From the NCBI RefSeq assembly GCF_021155775.2, contig NC_060233.1, forward strand, positions 15,572,537-15,636,536: a stretch of DNA of 64,000 bases, read 5' to 3'. Positions 1 through 11,957 of this stretch are shown here, piece by piece. The notes under the pieces were generated by a model that did no database searches, was not told where the DNA came from, and saw nothing but the letters and a program-made list of their open reading frames with translations. The number at the start of each line of letters is the position of its first letter. The first letter of the stretch is position 1. The DNA is from Neodiprion pinetum. Lineage: Eukaryota > Arthropoda > Insecta > Hymenoptera > Diprionidae. A program made the position numbers and the translations under genes.

Positions 1-1664
1 TTGATAAATTCCGATTCGTAGATTTTCGACGAAGGCACGAATCTGACGTTTGAAAAGTCGACTTTTTGAATCTTCGGTATTTTCGCAATTCGATACTTTG
101 CCCTTCGTAATCTTGGGCATTCGCAAAGGAGAAAAAAAAAAAGAAAGAAAAAATGGTATGAATTTATTTACATAGTTTTGCGTTCTCAATTTTTATTTTT
201 CTACAGAGTAAGAAATTCCGCGATACTGGCTGAAAACCGTAATAATATCGATGCAAATTTTGTACGAATTATTTGGCATTACGCACGATAGTAGCAATAA
301 ATAAAAGAAGTACTCAGTAAGATTTGCATATTTATTTCTTTATAGAAATGAAATAGGATAACAAATACCTAACTCGGCACGCAACTCGCGCCCGTTTGTA
401 CAAGTTCATCCGTTCTTAGCGGTTGATGGAAAAAAAGAGAAGTCCGAAGAATCTTCACCGGTTAGTTAACTGCTCCATTTTCGGCTTGTATCTGATTTAT
501 TATCACCTGCCGATATTTTGGTTTGTTCATTGTTCTCATTGACTTCACATTGTGTTACTACTGCTCTGCTGGTTCTAAAAGTGAGCGCTTCTATCGACAA
601 TATAAAACAGGGTTTCTAGTTCCTTATCAATACGTGACATATTCATTTGTCCGTGAACTTTTTTTCCCTCCGACTCGGAAAATGTAAACTCGAAGTTTTT
701 CGCAAACAATTCCATTCTCACAAAAGTGAGTTTTTGAAAAATTTTTTAATCGCTCGTCGTGAGTAAATTAAACTTGCTTAGAACAGCTTTTGTAACATCT
801 GCACCTCTTGGCACAGTTAAAACTGACATCGTAAGACAATTATCAAAAATTCAAATACAAAGAAAGTTGATTAGTATTATAGAAAACTAGAAGATAATGA
901 GTGAATAGTTGCTATCTACAGAAAAAAAAGGAAAAAAGAAAAAAAGTAGAAACCGCGGGTTAGTAAAATAAATTAGAAACTCATCTGGTCCTCTATTGTT
1001 TCTTACCAATTCTACAAGGCCTTCTATCTTTAACCCTGCAATCGACACTGATCTTCCATATTATGATGTACAAAAATATATTTGGTTCATTCACTTAGCT
1101 ACGTTGCTGTTCCCATTGGTTACCAGTTTCATAGTGCAAGAACATTGAAAATTTGAAAGGATATTTGCGCTCGCACGATACGCAGACCACACGCGTGTAA
1201 TAAAATCATGTTTCGCACCTCTTCGTAAACGCGGTTCTCATACAAAAAAAAGCTGAGGTCAGCTCTTCCGGGCTAGACGGGTTCTGAAAGAAGGTAGATC
1301 AGTGTAGGTATCTCGATGAAATAAATGCTATGGAAACTGACTATTGAAAAATTTCAAAAAATATATTTTCTCATTATTTTTAAGCACTTAACGTAGTGCA
1401 ATTTTTCCATCGATTTCGATATCTTTGATAAACAGGCAGGAATTAGAAATAAATACACAATGTTTTTGGATACTCGTATAATTATAGTTACGGGCATTAC
1501 CCAACATTTAGCATGAATCAGTGTTCCGGTATGCGAAAAACTTGGACGAATTTTAAGTTGACCTCCGTCTGGGAACGATCGGCTATTTTTATCCGTCGAT
1601 GCGCTTCGGTTTAGATATAATTCTACAGTATTACGAAATTTTAGCGCCAATCAATCGGTCTCTG
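1..1664. other. Upstream flank of ELO-1, no gene recognised
   Basis: AT-rich sequence with short A runs and stop codons in all frames. A 98-codon minus-strand reading frame at 1354-1650 has no recognisable motif and lies on the promoter side of ELO-1, so it is taken as chance. Confidence 0.5.
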
Positions 1665-1700
1665 TATATAAAGTTTTAGTTTTCTGTCACTCTGTCAGTT
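1665..1700 (+). promoter_or_regulatory. Core promoter of ELO-1: TATA box plus initiator
   Basis: TATATAAAG lies at 1665-1673 and TCAGTT at 1695-1700. The distance from the first T of TATAAA (1667) to the initiator A (1697) is 30 bases, the canonical spacing, and TCAGT is the usual arthropod initiator. Transcription from 1697 would give a 71-base leader before the ATG at 1768. A splice-acceptor-like TTTTTCAG also precedes the ATG (ending at 1742), so an upstream non-coding exon is the alternative. No equivalent TATA/initiator pair was found in front of the other two ELO genes. Confidence 0.55.
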
Positions 1701-1767
1701 ATTTCTACTGATAAATATTTAACAAAAGTTTTTATTTTTCAGCCAACGTTTACCACCACGAGGAAAA

Positions 1768-3234
1768 ATGCTTTCTGAACAATTGGAGTGGCTGTACGCT
1801 AAATACAATGACACGGGTATGATGAAAAAAATAGAGGCTGCTGTTACTATATGAGCGATGATTGTAGGGACTGTTATAATTAAAAAAAAAAAAAAAAATT
1901 TCGATCGATGCTCCGGTACCGGATAAAGTTTACAGTTCTGCCTTCTGACCTCTAATTTTCACACCCGATGATCGTGTTACAGCTTAATTCCAAACTCTGG
2001 TTTAAAATTTTTTTCCAGATCCCAGAACTAGCAGGTTGTTTTTAATGTCCGAATCATGGCCAGTGATTACAATAGTTGCGACGTACATTTACTTCTGCGG
2101 TTCAGCAGGCCAAGAATATATGAAAAATAAGCAGCCCTACACCTTGCGCAAGACTCTGATAGTATACAACTGTATTCAAGTTCTACTCAGCATTTACGTA
2201 TTCAAAGAGGCTTTGATGATGGGCTGGTGGTACGATTTTAGCTACACGTGTCAACCGGTGGATTATTCAGAGAGACCATCAGCAATGCTAGTGAGTACAA
2301 TGTAGTGTAATTTATGTAGTAATTCAATGCTCATGCAAGACTCGTTTCAATTTACAATTTCTAATGACATTGGTGAAAGGCGACAACATTGTGCTGATTG
2401 ATTTCCATTCGGAATAATAATTCTGAGTGAAGGTGATTATGCCGGCAGTCCATCAGCAATATGTACGGGTCACTCTGACGATTTCATTATTCCGTTCGGA
2501 TTGTAGTTGAACAACGGAACAAGATCTACAGAAATTGATTCTTTTGCTCAAACTTTTCTTAGTCGAGTTCATAATTTTCTCGAGCTTAACTAGCTTATTT
2601 TTTTTCACTGGTTAACTGATTTTGTGCGATTCAAACTTGAGACATGACTTTTTAGTGTATACTTGTGATTTTGAATCAATTTTCATGTCGACGGTACATT
2701 GATAATTTTCAGGTAGCCAGAGTTTCCCATTTTTACTTCCTGTGCAAGCTTACCGAGCTCCTGGACACGGTGTTTTTTGTACTACGGAAAAAGGAGCGTC
2801 AAATCACGTTTCTTCACCTTTATCATCATGCCTCAATGCCATTATACATTTGGATCGGAGTTCGCTATTACGCCGGTGTAAGTCATCTGACGTTTATGGG
2901 GCTGTTGAACAGCTTTGTTCACATATTTATGTACAGCTATTACATGCTAGCGGCATTTGGGCCGGAAATGCAAAAATCCCTAATGGCCTGGAAAAAGTAC
3001 ATAACAATAATGCAAATAGTACAATTTCTCGTTGTCGGTTTACACACTGTGCAAGTGTTTGTCATTGATTGCGATGTGCCAAAATTTCCCGCTGCTTTGA
3101 TGGTGTTGAATAGTATTTTATTCTGCTACCTATTCACATCTTTTTACATTGCAAACTATGTTAAAAGTAGTACCAATGAAGTCGAGAGCAGAAGTCTATC
3201 AAGACATACCCTCACTAGTCGAAAATCCGACTAA
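1768..3234 (+). CDS. ELO-1: very-long-chain fatty acid elongase (3 coding exons)
   Basis: ELO-family condensing enzyme of the ER membrane. It adds two carbons from malonyl-CoA to long-chain acyl-CoA, the rate-setting step of very-long-chain fatty acid (and in insects cuticular lipid) synthesis. Exons are 1768-1816, 2019-2290 and 2713-3234, with GT/AG borders; the first intron is phase 1 and the second phase 0. The product is 280 residues, the normal family length. Seen directly: DPRT after the short N-terminus, CQPVDYS near residue 95, KLTELLDT (119-126), the catalytic histidine box HLYHH (142-146), HIFMYSYY (177-184), and TIMQIVQ (205-211). Several hydrophobic segments fit a seven-helix topology. 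The C-terminus is RKSD, close to but not exactly a dilysine ER-retrieval signal. It is the first of three tandem paralogs. Substrate length cannot be told from sequence. Confidence 0.93.
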
Positions 3235-4118
3235 AAATTGCACTTTAAAGTCCATTTTTCACAATGCAAGCTATAAATATGACAGTTCCGTTTCTGTAGT
3301 CAAGGCGACAAATTCATAATAGCTTCGGTTATGTGCGTTTTCTAAATTAAACGCTTTATATTTTGTATTCAACTATTATTCAGTCAAGACTTTTGTACAT
3401 CATCGTGAAATAAATTATGAGAGAAAAATGTGAAAAAATATAGAGATAAAAGAAATTATAAAAATAAGTTTCTTCGTCACAAGCAAAACCTATCATGCGC
3501 ACTGATTTCTCCATAAGGTTAATTCAGAAATAAAATGAGTGTGTGTGATTTTTCGGCTACAGAAAAAATTTGTAATTATTCAAAATGTACGCCTACTTAT
3601 TATGAAAATCAGCAATTACGCCGATGGTCATAAATAATTTTTGTATAATAAGTAATTATCGATAATAGAATTCTGATTATCTGGAAAATTAGTAATCACG
3701 GTGAATATAATCATTCATTTATGTAATAGAATAAATGATTCTTAAACGATTTTTTTACATGTATGAAATTTGATAAATACGCTGACACTAATTAACAACG
3801 TTTGTACGTACAATAAATAATTATTGAAATAAAATTTCAGTTTATCTGAAAAATTATAATCCAGAGTGGAAGTAATTATTAATTTTAGTGGTGCAAATAT
3901 TTATCAAATAGAAGCTGATAGATTAGACGTGTGTTTGATGGAAGTTGGAATAGCTGTGTTGTCCGACACAAAAGTGTGAAAGTAGGAAAGGTGCAAGAAT
4001 ACGGAACAGTGGGAAATAGGCGATAGCGAGTGGCGTGAGGCGGGATAGGAATAGATAGACAGAAAAGTAACTATAAAATTAATATAATTTTTCATAAAAT
4101 CAATAATTAATAAATAAC
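3235..4118. other. 3' UTR and flank of ELO-1
   Basis: AT-rich DNA after the ELO-1 stop, including the AATAAA at 3409. Nothing else was recognised before the foldback element at 4119. Confidence 0.45.
3409..3414 (+). terminator. Probable poly(A) signal of ELO-1
   Basis: AATAAA sits 175 bases after the ELO-1 stop codon in AT-rich DNA. It is the first canonical hexamer downstream. It is assigned by position only. Confidence 0.4.
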
Positions 4119-5070
4119 ACACCGGTACACAAAAAATAAGTGGTCCATACATTTGACCAGACCCATCTGGGATTATGTATTTTGATGCGCTGAATCCAAA
4201 TCTGGGGTCCGTTTGGCTCGTACAGCCTCAAAATTTTGACTAAATTGTAAAAAAACGCTAAAAATGGCTGAAAATTGTGAAAAATAGCAGTTGTGCAAAC
4301 GAAAAAATTTCTTCAACTAAATCAAGTACGTTTCTCGTGTATTTCGATGCGCTGAATCCAAATATGAACTCGGTTTTTCAGAATTCAAATGGCAAATACA
4401 ATATGGCGCACGTAAATTCAAAAAAACGTTTGATTCCAACGAAAGTAAGTAGTTGAAAGTTTTTGAGGTCGCTAAATCTGAATCTGAAATCGGATTTTCA
4501 AAATTCAACATGGCGGATCGAATATGGCGGACCAAAACTTTTTTAACTGAATTCGATCAGATTTGAGCTTTTTATCCGCCAAATGGATTCGCCATCTTGA
4601 ATTTTCACAATCTGATTTCAGATTCGTAATCAGCGACCCCGAAAACCCCTGGGTAGAATTTTTTGTATAGACTACATAAAATTCGAATTTTTCATCCGCC
4701 ATATTGGATCCGCTATTTTAAATTTTACAAATCCGATTTCAGGTCCAGACTTGAAGGCCTCAAAAATTTCTAGGTACTCACTTTCGTTGGAATTAAATTA
4801 TTTTTCCAAATTGCGTTTGCCATATTAGATCCGCCATTTCGAATTTTCAAAATCCTATTTCAGATTCAGATTCAGCAACCTCAAAAACTTCTAGGTGCTT
4901 ACTTTCGTTGCAATCAAACTTTTTTTTTGACTTTGCGTCCGGCATATCGGATCCGCCATTTAGAATTTCGAAAATCTGAGTTCAGATTTGGATTCAGCGC
5001 ATCAAAATACATAATCCTAGATGGGTTTGGTCAAATGTACAGACCACTTTTTTTTTTTGCGTGCCGGTGT
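4119..5070. mobile_element. Foldback / MITE-like inverted-repeat element
   Basis: The two ends are inverted copies. The left end runs from ACACCGGTACAC (4119) through GTGGTCCATACATTTGACC to the words matching GCGCTGAATCCAAATCT. The right end carries the same string on the other strand, from about 4980 to 5070. The terminal repeats are roughly 90 bp with scattered differences and an A-run of variable length. The interior is made of repeated and inverted short modules containing ATCCGCCAT and CTGATTTCAGATTC. No transposase frame is present, so it is non-autonomous; the short frames inside follow the repeats. A TA-type target duplication is possible but not clear. Confidence 0.7.
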
Positions 5071-5264
5071 AATCGATTGACATCTGTAAGCAGATGTTCA
5101 AAAATGATTTCAAATTCGTGATCAGCAGCTCCGATAAACTCTCACGTACAGTTTTTTTTTGCCAAGATTCAATTAAATTCGAAGTTTTATTTACCGCAAT
5201 AGATCCGCAATCTTGAATTTTTTAAATGTTACATCAGATTCGACTAGAGTGAGAGGTCCGGCTC

Positions 5265-6165
5265 CAGCTATTGCTTTCTCTTTTTAATTACGGCTTCAAT
5301 TCGATGCACAGACCGCACGGTCTATAATGCCTGTACAAAAGGAAGACAGAAAATATTTGAGGTTTGCTTTTGAAGATAGTCTTTCGATTCAGATGTCTAC
5401 CGTTCGATTAATCTAAATTATCGTACGTATTCACCAGAATTCTGAAACCGGTAGCGCATGTACTGAGAAACAAAGGGTTTTTATGAACGATATATCTAGA
5501 TGAGATCCTTTTCATAGAAAAAAATTCTCATAGCTGTAATGAAAATGTACTTGAGTCGATAGATTTACTGGAAAAACTTGGGTTTATAATAAATTATAAG
5601 AAAAACTCGACAACTCTGTCACTGAAATGCAAATTTCTCGCATTCATAATTAATTCAATCGATTATACATTAGAACTGACTGATGAAAAAAGAGACCAAA
5701 TAAAAAAGCTGCCGGGAACATTCGGAATAGGAATGGAATAACGTATTGGAAATTATCCACAATTGTTTCGGGTTCTGAACGCGGCTTGTCCAGCCATAAA
5801 TTGCCAGTCATAAAAGCTATTGCAAAAGACTAAAGAGAGAAAAATTCCGAGCGGTTATCATAAATGAAGCAAATTATGAGGTACGTGTACGATTAATGAC
5901 ACGTTTAAAGATGAGTTAGATTTTAGATTTAGATTCAGATTGGTGGAAAATGAATAGTCGAACTGGAATAAACCAAATAAAAACGTCTAACTACAGAGTT
6001 GAGATTTTTTCAGACGATTCATTGACAAGCTGGAGCGATTATTGTAAGGTATAGTAGATAAATGGCTGGGGAAACGATAAGGAGAGAAATCGTCATATCA
6101 ATTATTCGGAGCTCGTAACTGTCTTTTTCGCTCTGAAAAGTTTTGCATATTAGTTACACGATTGT
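5265..6165 (+). pseudogene. Degraded DIRS-like retrotransposon: reverse transcriptase and RNase H remnant
   Basis: Translating the plus strand with frame changes gives a series of blocks in the order expected of a DIRS-type (tyrosine-recombinase) retrotransposon: MPVQKEDRKYLRF (about 5318), YVFTRILKPVAHVLRNKGF (about 5430), YLDEILFIEKNSHS (about 5495), LLEKLGFIINYKKN (about 5570), CKFLAFIINS, LTDEKRDQIKKL, then DWWKMN (about 5939), EIFSDDSLTSWS (RNase H-like) and HINYSELVTVFFALKSFA (about 6095-6160). The RT active site, normally YLDD, reads YLDE. An in-frame stop follows NKGF and frameshifts separate the blocks, so the copy is dead. No tyrosine recombinase or split direct repeat was found; the 3' part appears lost. 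Family assignment is by remembered block similarity. Confidence 0.72.
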
Positions 6166-7195
6166 GAACTTTTTTACTGATTATATTAGAAATCATGTTT
6201 ATTACAATAGAATTCATATTAGAATATTTTAGATACGAATAGTTTCGCATTTTTTTATATTTTAAATAAGTGTTGATCGTAATTGAACTCATCATTAGTC
6301 TTCCAGAAAATTTCAAATGCAATTATGATGAATCAATAATTTTCCAGGAAGTCAATAATCAATTTTTGATCTAATTCAGCTCACGAGAAATGAAAAACTA
6401 CGTTTTCGTAATTTTTTAATGTTTTAACAATTCGAAATTGCGTAACAAATAATTGTTTTAATATTCAAGTGTTCAGATATAATGAACTAAAATATTAATG
6501 AAAACATTTTTTGCCGGTCTCTAAAATTCGGCAAGAATGCAATATTAGGAATTCTTGCATTCTACAGAAGCTTGATTGCATTGAATTCACAGAAGCCGGT
6601 CGAATTTTGATGGTCCCTATGGATATAGTGCTATATTTCAAATAAAATTATAACATCCGTTACCCATTGTTATTTGCTTTAAAAGGCAGACCGTTGACTA
6701 AACGTGTTCAGTTTAATGTGCAAAGAATATTTTTTTTTTTTTGGTGCAGCAATTTTTTGCATCCGCAGAAATTCGGTCTCTCATTGAGAGAATTTTACTT
6801 GTCTGAAGAATATTGTTTGCTTTTCAGAAAATGATGTCTATTTCCAAAAATAATCCCTATCGTTGGTAAGCTTATAGACGGAATAAAAATAATTGACTGA
6901 CCCAAATAAACTGACGATTTTCGCACACAAATCTTTATTTCACATGATCATTTAACGATCGACGCAATACGTCTGAATATTAACAGAATAGAATGTTGAA
7001 ATTTTCATCAAAATATTGATATCGTCTCCCAAGTAACCTATTTGTTTGAAGCAACAACAATATTAGTTTATTCAAAGGAACACAAAAAAATTGGAACGGT
7101 TTGTAACAAATTATTCACAGTTAATTCAGTCAAATAGAATTTTCAATCAATCGTATGAAGCATTGGTAATATGAATTCACTAATTATGTGAACCA
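6166..7195. other. AT-rich intergenic stretch
   Basis: No gene or clear repeat was recognised. It may include unrecognisable 3' remains of the DIRS-like copy that ends near 6165. Confidence 0.4.
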
Positions 7196-8302
7196 TTAAA
7201 TGACACTCCGGGACACTTTGACCCCAGACAATTCTTATTCGAAGTTTTCAAACTGTTCCTGCTGGAATTGGGACTTACTCTACCATATACCTTTAATTCA
7301 GGGTTCAAACTTTGTTTCCAAGCAGAAAGGTTAGATCAATCGTACGACAGCTGCGAATTAGAGCGGTTCAAAATGAGATTGGAGTTGATCTGCGACCTGT
7401 GTGTCACTCACGGTGATTTGAGTGAAAATGGGAGCAAATTTTTTTCGATTTTACTACGTAGATTTTGTTTTCATGATTTGTAAGTAACATTTAGTGCATG
7501 AAAATATTTTTTATCTGCGTAATAGTCACTGTAAATGTATCTAAGAGCGATAGACCAGGAGATGAGCTCTTCATTCAGCTGCTCCACATTCGCAGCTCGC
7601 TTAGAAGGTCTCACAATTAGTGTTGGCCGTGATATCTGAAGTTAGATTGCGGTCATATTAAATGTAAAGAAACCTTCTGTCGATGAAGAAAGGCCATATT
7701 TTCCTATTAGAGTAAGATGCGACCTTTGTCAAAGAAAATCTGATCGAAAATTAAAGGAAAAGTCCCATATATGCGACGAATGTGGAGGTACTGAATGAAA
7801 GTCGTAATGATTTTTCTGATTTGATTTTATATTTCTGTATCGTATTTTCATAATATAATGACGTCTCATCAATAAAAAATTTATTTGGTTATTTGCTTGT
7901 GATTTTTTCCTTGAAAAATTCACCATTCATTTCTCAAGATAAGTATACTTTTTGAAAACTGCCTTACGAGTCTGAGGCTACCTTAAAGTGAACTAACTTT
8001 GGAATAACACTGTAATTTTATTCTAAAAAAAGGTGAAAATCAAAAAAAAAAAAAAAAATGGAGCATATTTAAATGCAAAAATTATTTATCTCGCATTTTT
8101 TTTATAGAATTTTTTTTCATATGAAAATCCTAGATATCCAATATATTCAAAGCTTGGACTTCTTCATAAAGGATAGAAATATGTTCCGGAATTTTTTTAA
8201 AGAGAAATTACGAAAACTCTCAGAGTACTACTTTTTTGCTACGCTGGGGTCAAAATGTCACCGTATGACACATGCGTCATTTCCAAGACGCGTGTCATTT
8301 AA
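7196..8302. mobile_element. piggyBac-like element, TTAA target duplications
   Basis: TTAA stands at 7196-7199 and 8299-8302. Inside these, the left end starts ATGACACTCC and continues to CTTTGACCCCAGAC. The right end contains GGGGTCAAAATGTC and finishes with GTGTCAT, the inverted counterpart. TTAA duplication with such ends is the hallmark of the piggyBac superfamily. Interior frames are short and broken. At 7677-7796 the plus strand encodes a cysteine-rich tail (RCDLCQRKSDR ... HICDECG), resembling the C-terminal zinc-finger of piggyBac transposases. This supports the call and marks the copy as a decayed, formerly coding element of 1099 bp. A related small copy lies at 43871-44135. Confidence 0.65.
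7677..7796 (+). pseudogene. piggyBac transposase C-terminal zinc-finger fragment
   Basis: A plus-strand frame reads PYFPIRVRCDLCQRKSD, then HICDECGGTE and a stop. The pairs of cysteines (CxxC ... CxxC) and the basic linker resemble the cysteine-rich C-terminus that follows the catalytic domain in piggyBac transposases. No DDD catalytic region could be traced upstream, so only the tail survives. The assignment depends on the surrounding TTAA-bounded inverted repeats. Confidence 0.5.
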
Positions 8303-10637
8303 GGGTTCAGCTGAAAACCTGAGAAGTCATAATTCAATATTCTTCCATTAATTGAACCGCCGCATTCATTTTAACTAATTACGTATCATTCTGATGTTAT
8401 TTTAATTTGCAAGAATATGTGTATTGACAAAACTGAATTATGTCTGAAGGCTGCGTTACCATTTGTCGGTTGAATTAACAAATGCAATATTATGACGAAG
8501 TATCTATAAAATTATATGTATACACCTTGCTTATTCCAATTTTTTTTCCTTCGCCGAAATAACCCTATTGAATATATTTTCTCATTCCGAAAAATCCTTG
8601 ATGTCGGTAAGGAGAACTAACAAGAAAAGAAAGCATGGAAACCAGTCCGTCAACCTAACTAGAATTAAAAACAATAAGTCGATACTGGTTGGGATCCGAG
8701 GCAATCTAAATTGTATTGAGAAATAGAACATTTCATTTGCATATATTTAAAGTGAATAAGGATATAACTGACAATGAACGGGTCAGAAGTTCGTGACTAT
8801 AGTGCTTGTATGGCCACGTAGTATACATTTCAATACGTGTTTATATGAGTGTGTAATAAAAAACAGTGCATTGTTAACTAACAAAGATCACAATCGTGTT
8901 GTTATTACGCTTGAATATAATTTGTGAAAATCAAAAAGTGATTAATTTGTTACGAATGGAGCAGGCGCATGTAATCACATTGAAAATACATTGACAGCTG
9001 CATGCATCGAGCCGCCATAACTATTATTTTGTGGATCGGCCGGTAGTGTCACATCGCAATTTTAAACTTCTAATATCGCACATGAGGTAGGGTACCAGCA
9101 GATGTGATTTCACTCACTTTGCGCTATTGCCGATAGGCAAAATACAATTTTTGGCGGCACAAACACTGATGTACACTTGGGGAGAATGAATCTGAGACGT
9201 TTATTTTTTTACACTACACAGTTATGTTGACAACACAAAGAGACCTACAGCGCCATAGTCGGCCGAGCGCGAAATAAACTCAATCTCTCGTGATCAACAT
9301 GGATTATATTTTCACATCAATAATTTTTCAAGTAATAAACATGTACCAAACTTGGTTACGGCAAAATGCCGACCGAAGAAAAGAACAAAGTACAAAGAAC
9401 AAAGAACGGGTTCAAACCACGCGAGATTTCAATATATCTGTCATGTCGGTACCGTTGGCACTACTTCTCGCTGGAAATTGAGGTTAGAGTGGGATTCAGA
9501 AAATCTTTAAGTGGGAGGCGCTTAAAGTTCATATAAACTCGGCTACACATCAGCTTTAATGGAGGCGCAATTTAAGACCCCCAATTAAAGCGTATGTGTA
9601 GACCAGGCATGAAACGTCTTATTACCGTACATCATGCGCTCGGTGTGCTGGCACCCTTACTTCCCCTCTGTGCGAACTTCCGCACCACGTGGCAATAGAT
9701 GTCGCGGCGGTCACCCCACTCTCGCATCTGATGGCTGTTCCCGTTGGCGTGACGGTGATCAGTCGCGTGAGGTTACTGGACGTGTGAAATAACGATAGTC
9801 GCGAAGTGGGGTAACTATTAACATCGCAATTCCACTCCCTTGCAACCTCGTATACCGCGATTTAAGCAGGGAGCAACGTAGTGCTTTCTCATTCGTAAAG
9901 GAATAAATAGCTGATCACGATCCAGAAGTCGTATGCTGCTCCATTCAGTCGTATTCGACAACTTACAACGGTTTAATGGGCTTTCTGGAATAACTTTGAG
10001 GTATTATCATTGAGAAAATAGAGTTGTAGCACAAAGGTCGGTCATTAATCATCGTAAAATCTCCGTGTCAATAATCCAAGAATATCTATAAGTAATTGCG
10101 AATTGTTTATTTCATCAGTAATGAATCCATGGAACTTGAGATTCGTGTCGAGGATTCGTTTTTTGTCAGAACGGAAATACTTTTTGATAGCGCGCCCCTG
10201 AATTTAGTAGAATTATCATCGAGAAAAGGTGGAAAAATATTCGTTGTAGATGAAATTTGGAAGTTTTGTTACATGAGTCTGTTCTTTATAATTTTTTCCA
10301 CGAAAAGAAGAACAATTTTTCACTAACTTTAACACTTGAAAATTAGTAATTCATGATTTGGCTCACGTTCAAAAATTCATGATCGTCAGAAATTGCCGAC
10401 TTATATGAGACTGTAGTTAGTAGTATTAACGTAACGATACATCAGGAAAAGAATCACTATTTGCGCAACTTTAGAATGACTTTGAAGAATTTAGTTTTCC
10501 CAAATAAGAGTATCTTTTGCTTATCATGGTTTTCTGAATTTCGGACATTGCTACAGGTGCAAAGTAACGATTTTTTCTAAACATACATCGTTACAGTAAC
10601 GTTACTAACTTCATGCTGATCGACTTTTTATAACACA
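8303..10637. other. Intergenic DNA, no gene recognised
   Basis: AT-rich sequence with a GC-richer patch at about 9600-9880. One imperfect hairpin is visible: CTACACATCAGCTTTAAT at 9543-9560 against its inverted counterpart at 9585-9602 (16 of 18 positions pair). Reading frames at 9290-9481 and 10096-10326 show no family features. Confidence 0.4.
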
Positions 10638-11821
10638 ATATCGCCGGGTTAGTGGAATACAGAGATACGTCGCTTTCATTTTCGAAAAAGAGACACCCAG
10701 ATTTTGAAGTTCAAGAAAGTGACACGTCGGTTTTGAGCTTCAAAAACGTGACACCTCGGGTTTGAAGTGAAAAATAGGACAACTCGCTTTTAGAGTTGGA
10801 AAAGGGGACACGTCGTTTCGATTTTCAAAAACAGGACATGTCGTAGATTTTTCTAATAAATTCATTTTTCATTTGTAATTATAATTTCTTTGTTTGCTGA
10901 ATTGTTTTTCAAAGTGCAAAATTTTTAATTTTTAAAAAACATAATGCAGGTATATTATCACGTGCAATAAAAGTTGAAAAAAAAGATTGTCATAACGACG
11001 TGGCTTGTAAACGAGTCATTATTTCCATCATAATTCCCGTAGATTGCTTATTATTTATAGTCTTGTATATAATATTGTATATATTGCGTTAATCGCGTAC
11101 TTACTTTGCCTGTGGCAGACAAAAAGACTTCCTATTCGTTTCACGCAGTTACGACTTTCAAAATAATAAAAATTTTACATTTAATAAAAGTGACGTAACT
11201 AAACATGTTTTACAAGTGATGAATAATGAACCTTATTTTTCAATATTATACATAATGGATACAATTTTTCACGTAGAATATAATTAATAAATTGTAATCG
11301 AAATTCGAGATTAAATTGCTCCGTTATTGGAAATAAAAAAGTTAATTATTTTGAATACATTATTCAAAATTACAAAAAATAAATCTTATCAAAAAATAAG
11401 ACGTAATGTGGATACATATAAATTATTGTTATATTATAATTTTATATAATCTGCTGGAGTTTAGACTTATCAATGTAATAAATCATAGTAATAATCATGG
11501 AACTCAGAAGGAATTGAACGCTTTTCGCAAAGATCCTCAATGTCTTTTTTTTTTCTCAACGCACAGATCTAATTTCTTTTGACAATATTCGCGGGGATTG
11601 AATTGAATCTTTGGAGTTTTCAACGTTATTATAATATTAATATTATAAAATTAAAATTTGTGATAAGAAAATTTATCTGCGACCTGTCCTGTTTTTGACT
11701 TCAAAACCGAGGTGGATTTTTTTTCAATCTCAAAACGACGTGTCTTTTTTTTCAAGCTTAAAACGACGTGCCACGTTTTTCACCCTCAAAACCGAGGTGG
11801 CATCCACTAACCCGATGATAT
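10638..11821. mobile_element. Foldback element with terminal minisatellite arrays
   Basis: The left end, ATATCGCCGGGTTAGTGGA, and the inverse of the right end, ATATCATCGGGTTAGTGGA, form matching termini. Next to the left end are about six copies of a 28-29 bp unit with the core GACACGTCG...TTTTGAAGTTCAAAAA (10665-10855). The right end carries about four inverted copies (11695-11805) with the core CAAAACGACGTGTC. The middle is AT-rich with no open frame. Arrayed subterminal repeats facing inward are typical of Foldback-type DNA elements. The element ends about 130 bp before the ELO-2 start codon, so it forms the upstream flank of that gene. Confidence 0.7.
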
Positions 11822-11957
11822 ACTGATTCTCATTTAATAGTGTCTTCACATTGCTGTGATTCGCTAATTTTACCGCGAACTCTCCTCCACTGAAGAATTG
11901 AATCGAAGTGTATCGTATGTTCCAGATTCAAACGGTGGCTTACATAATCCTATGAAA

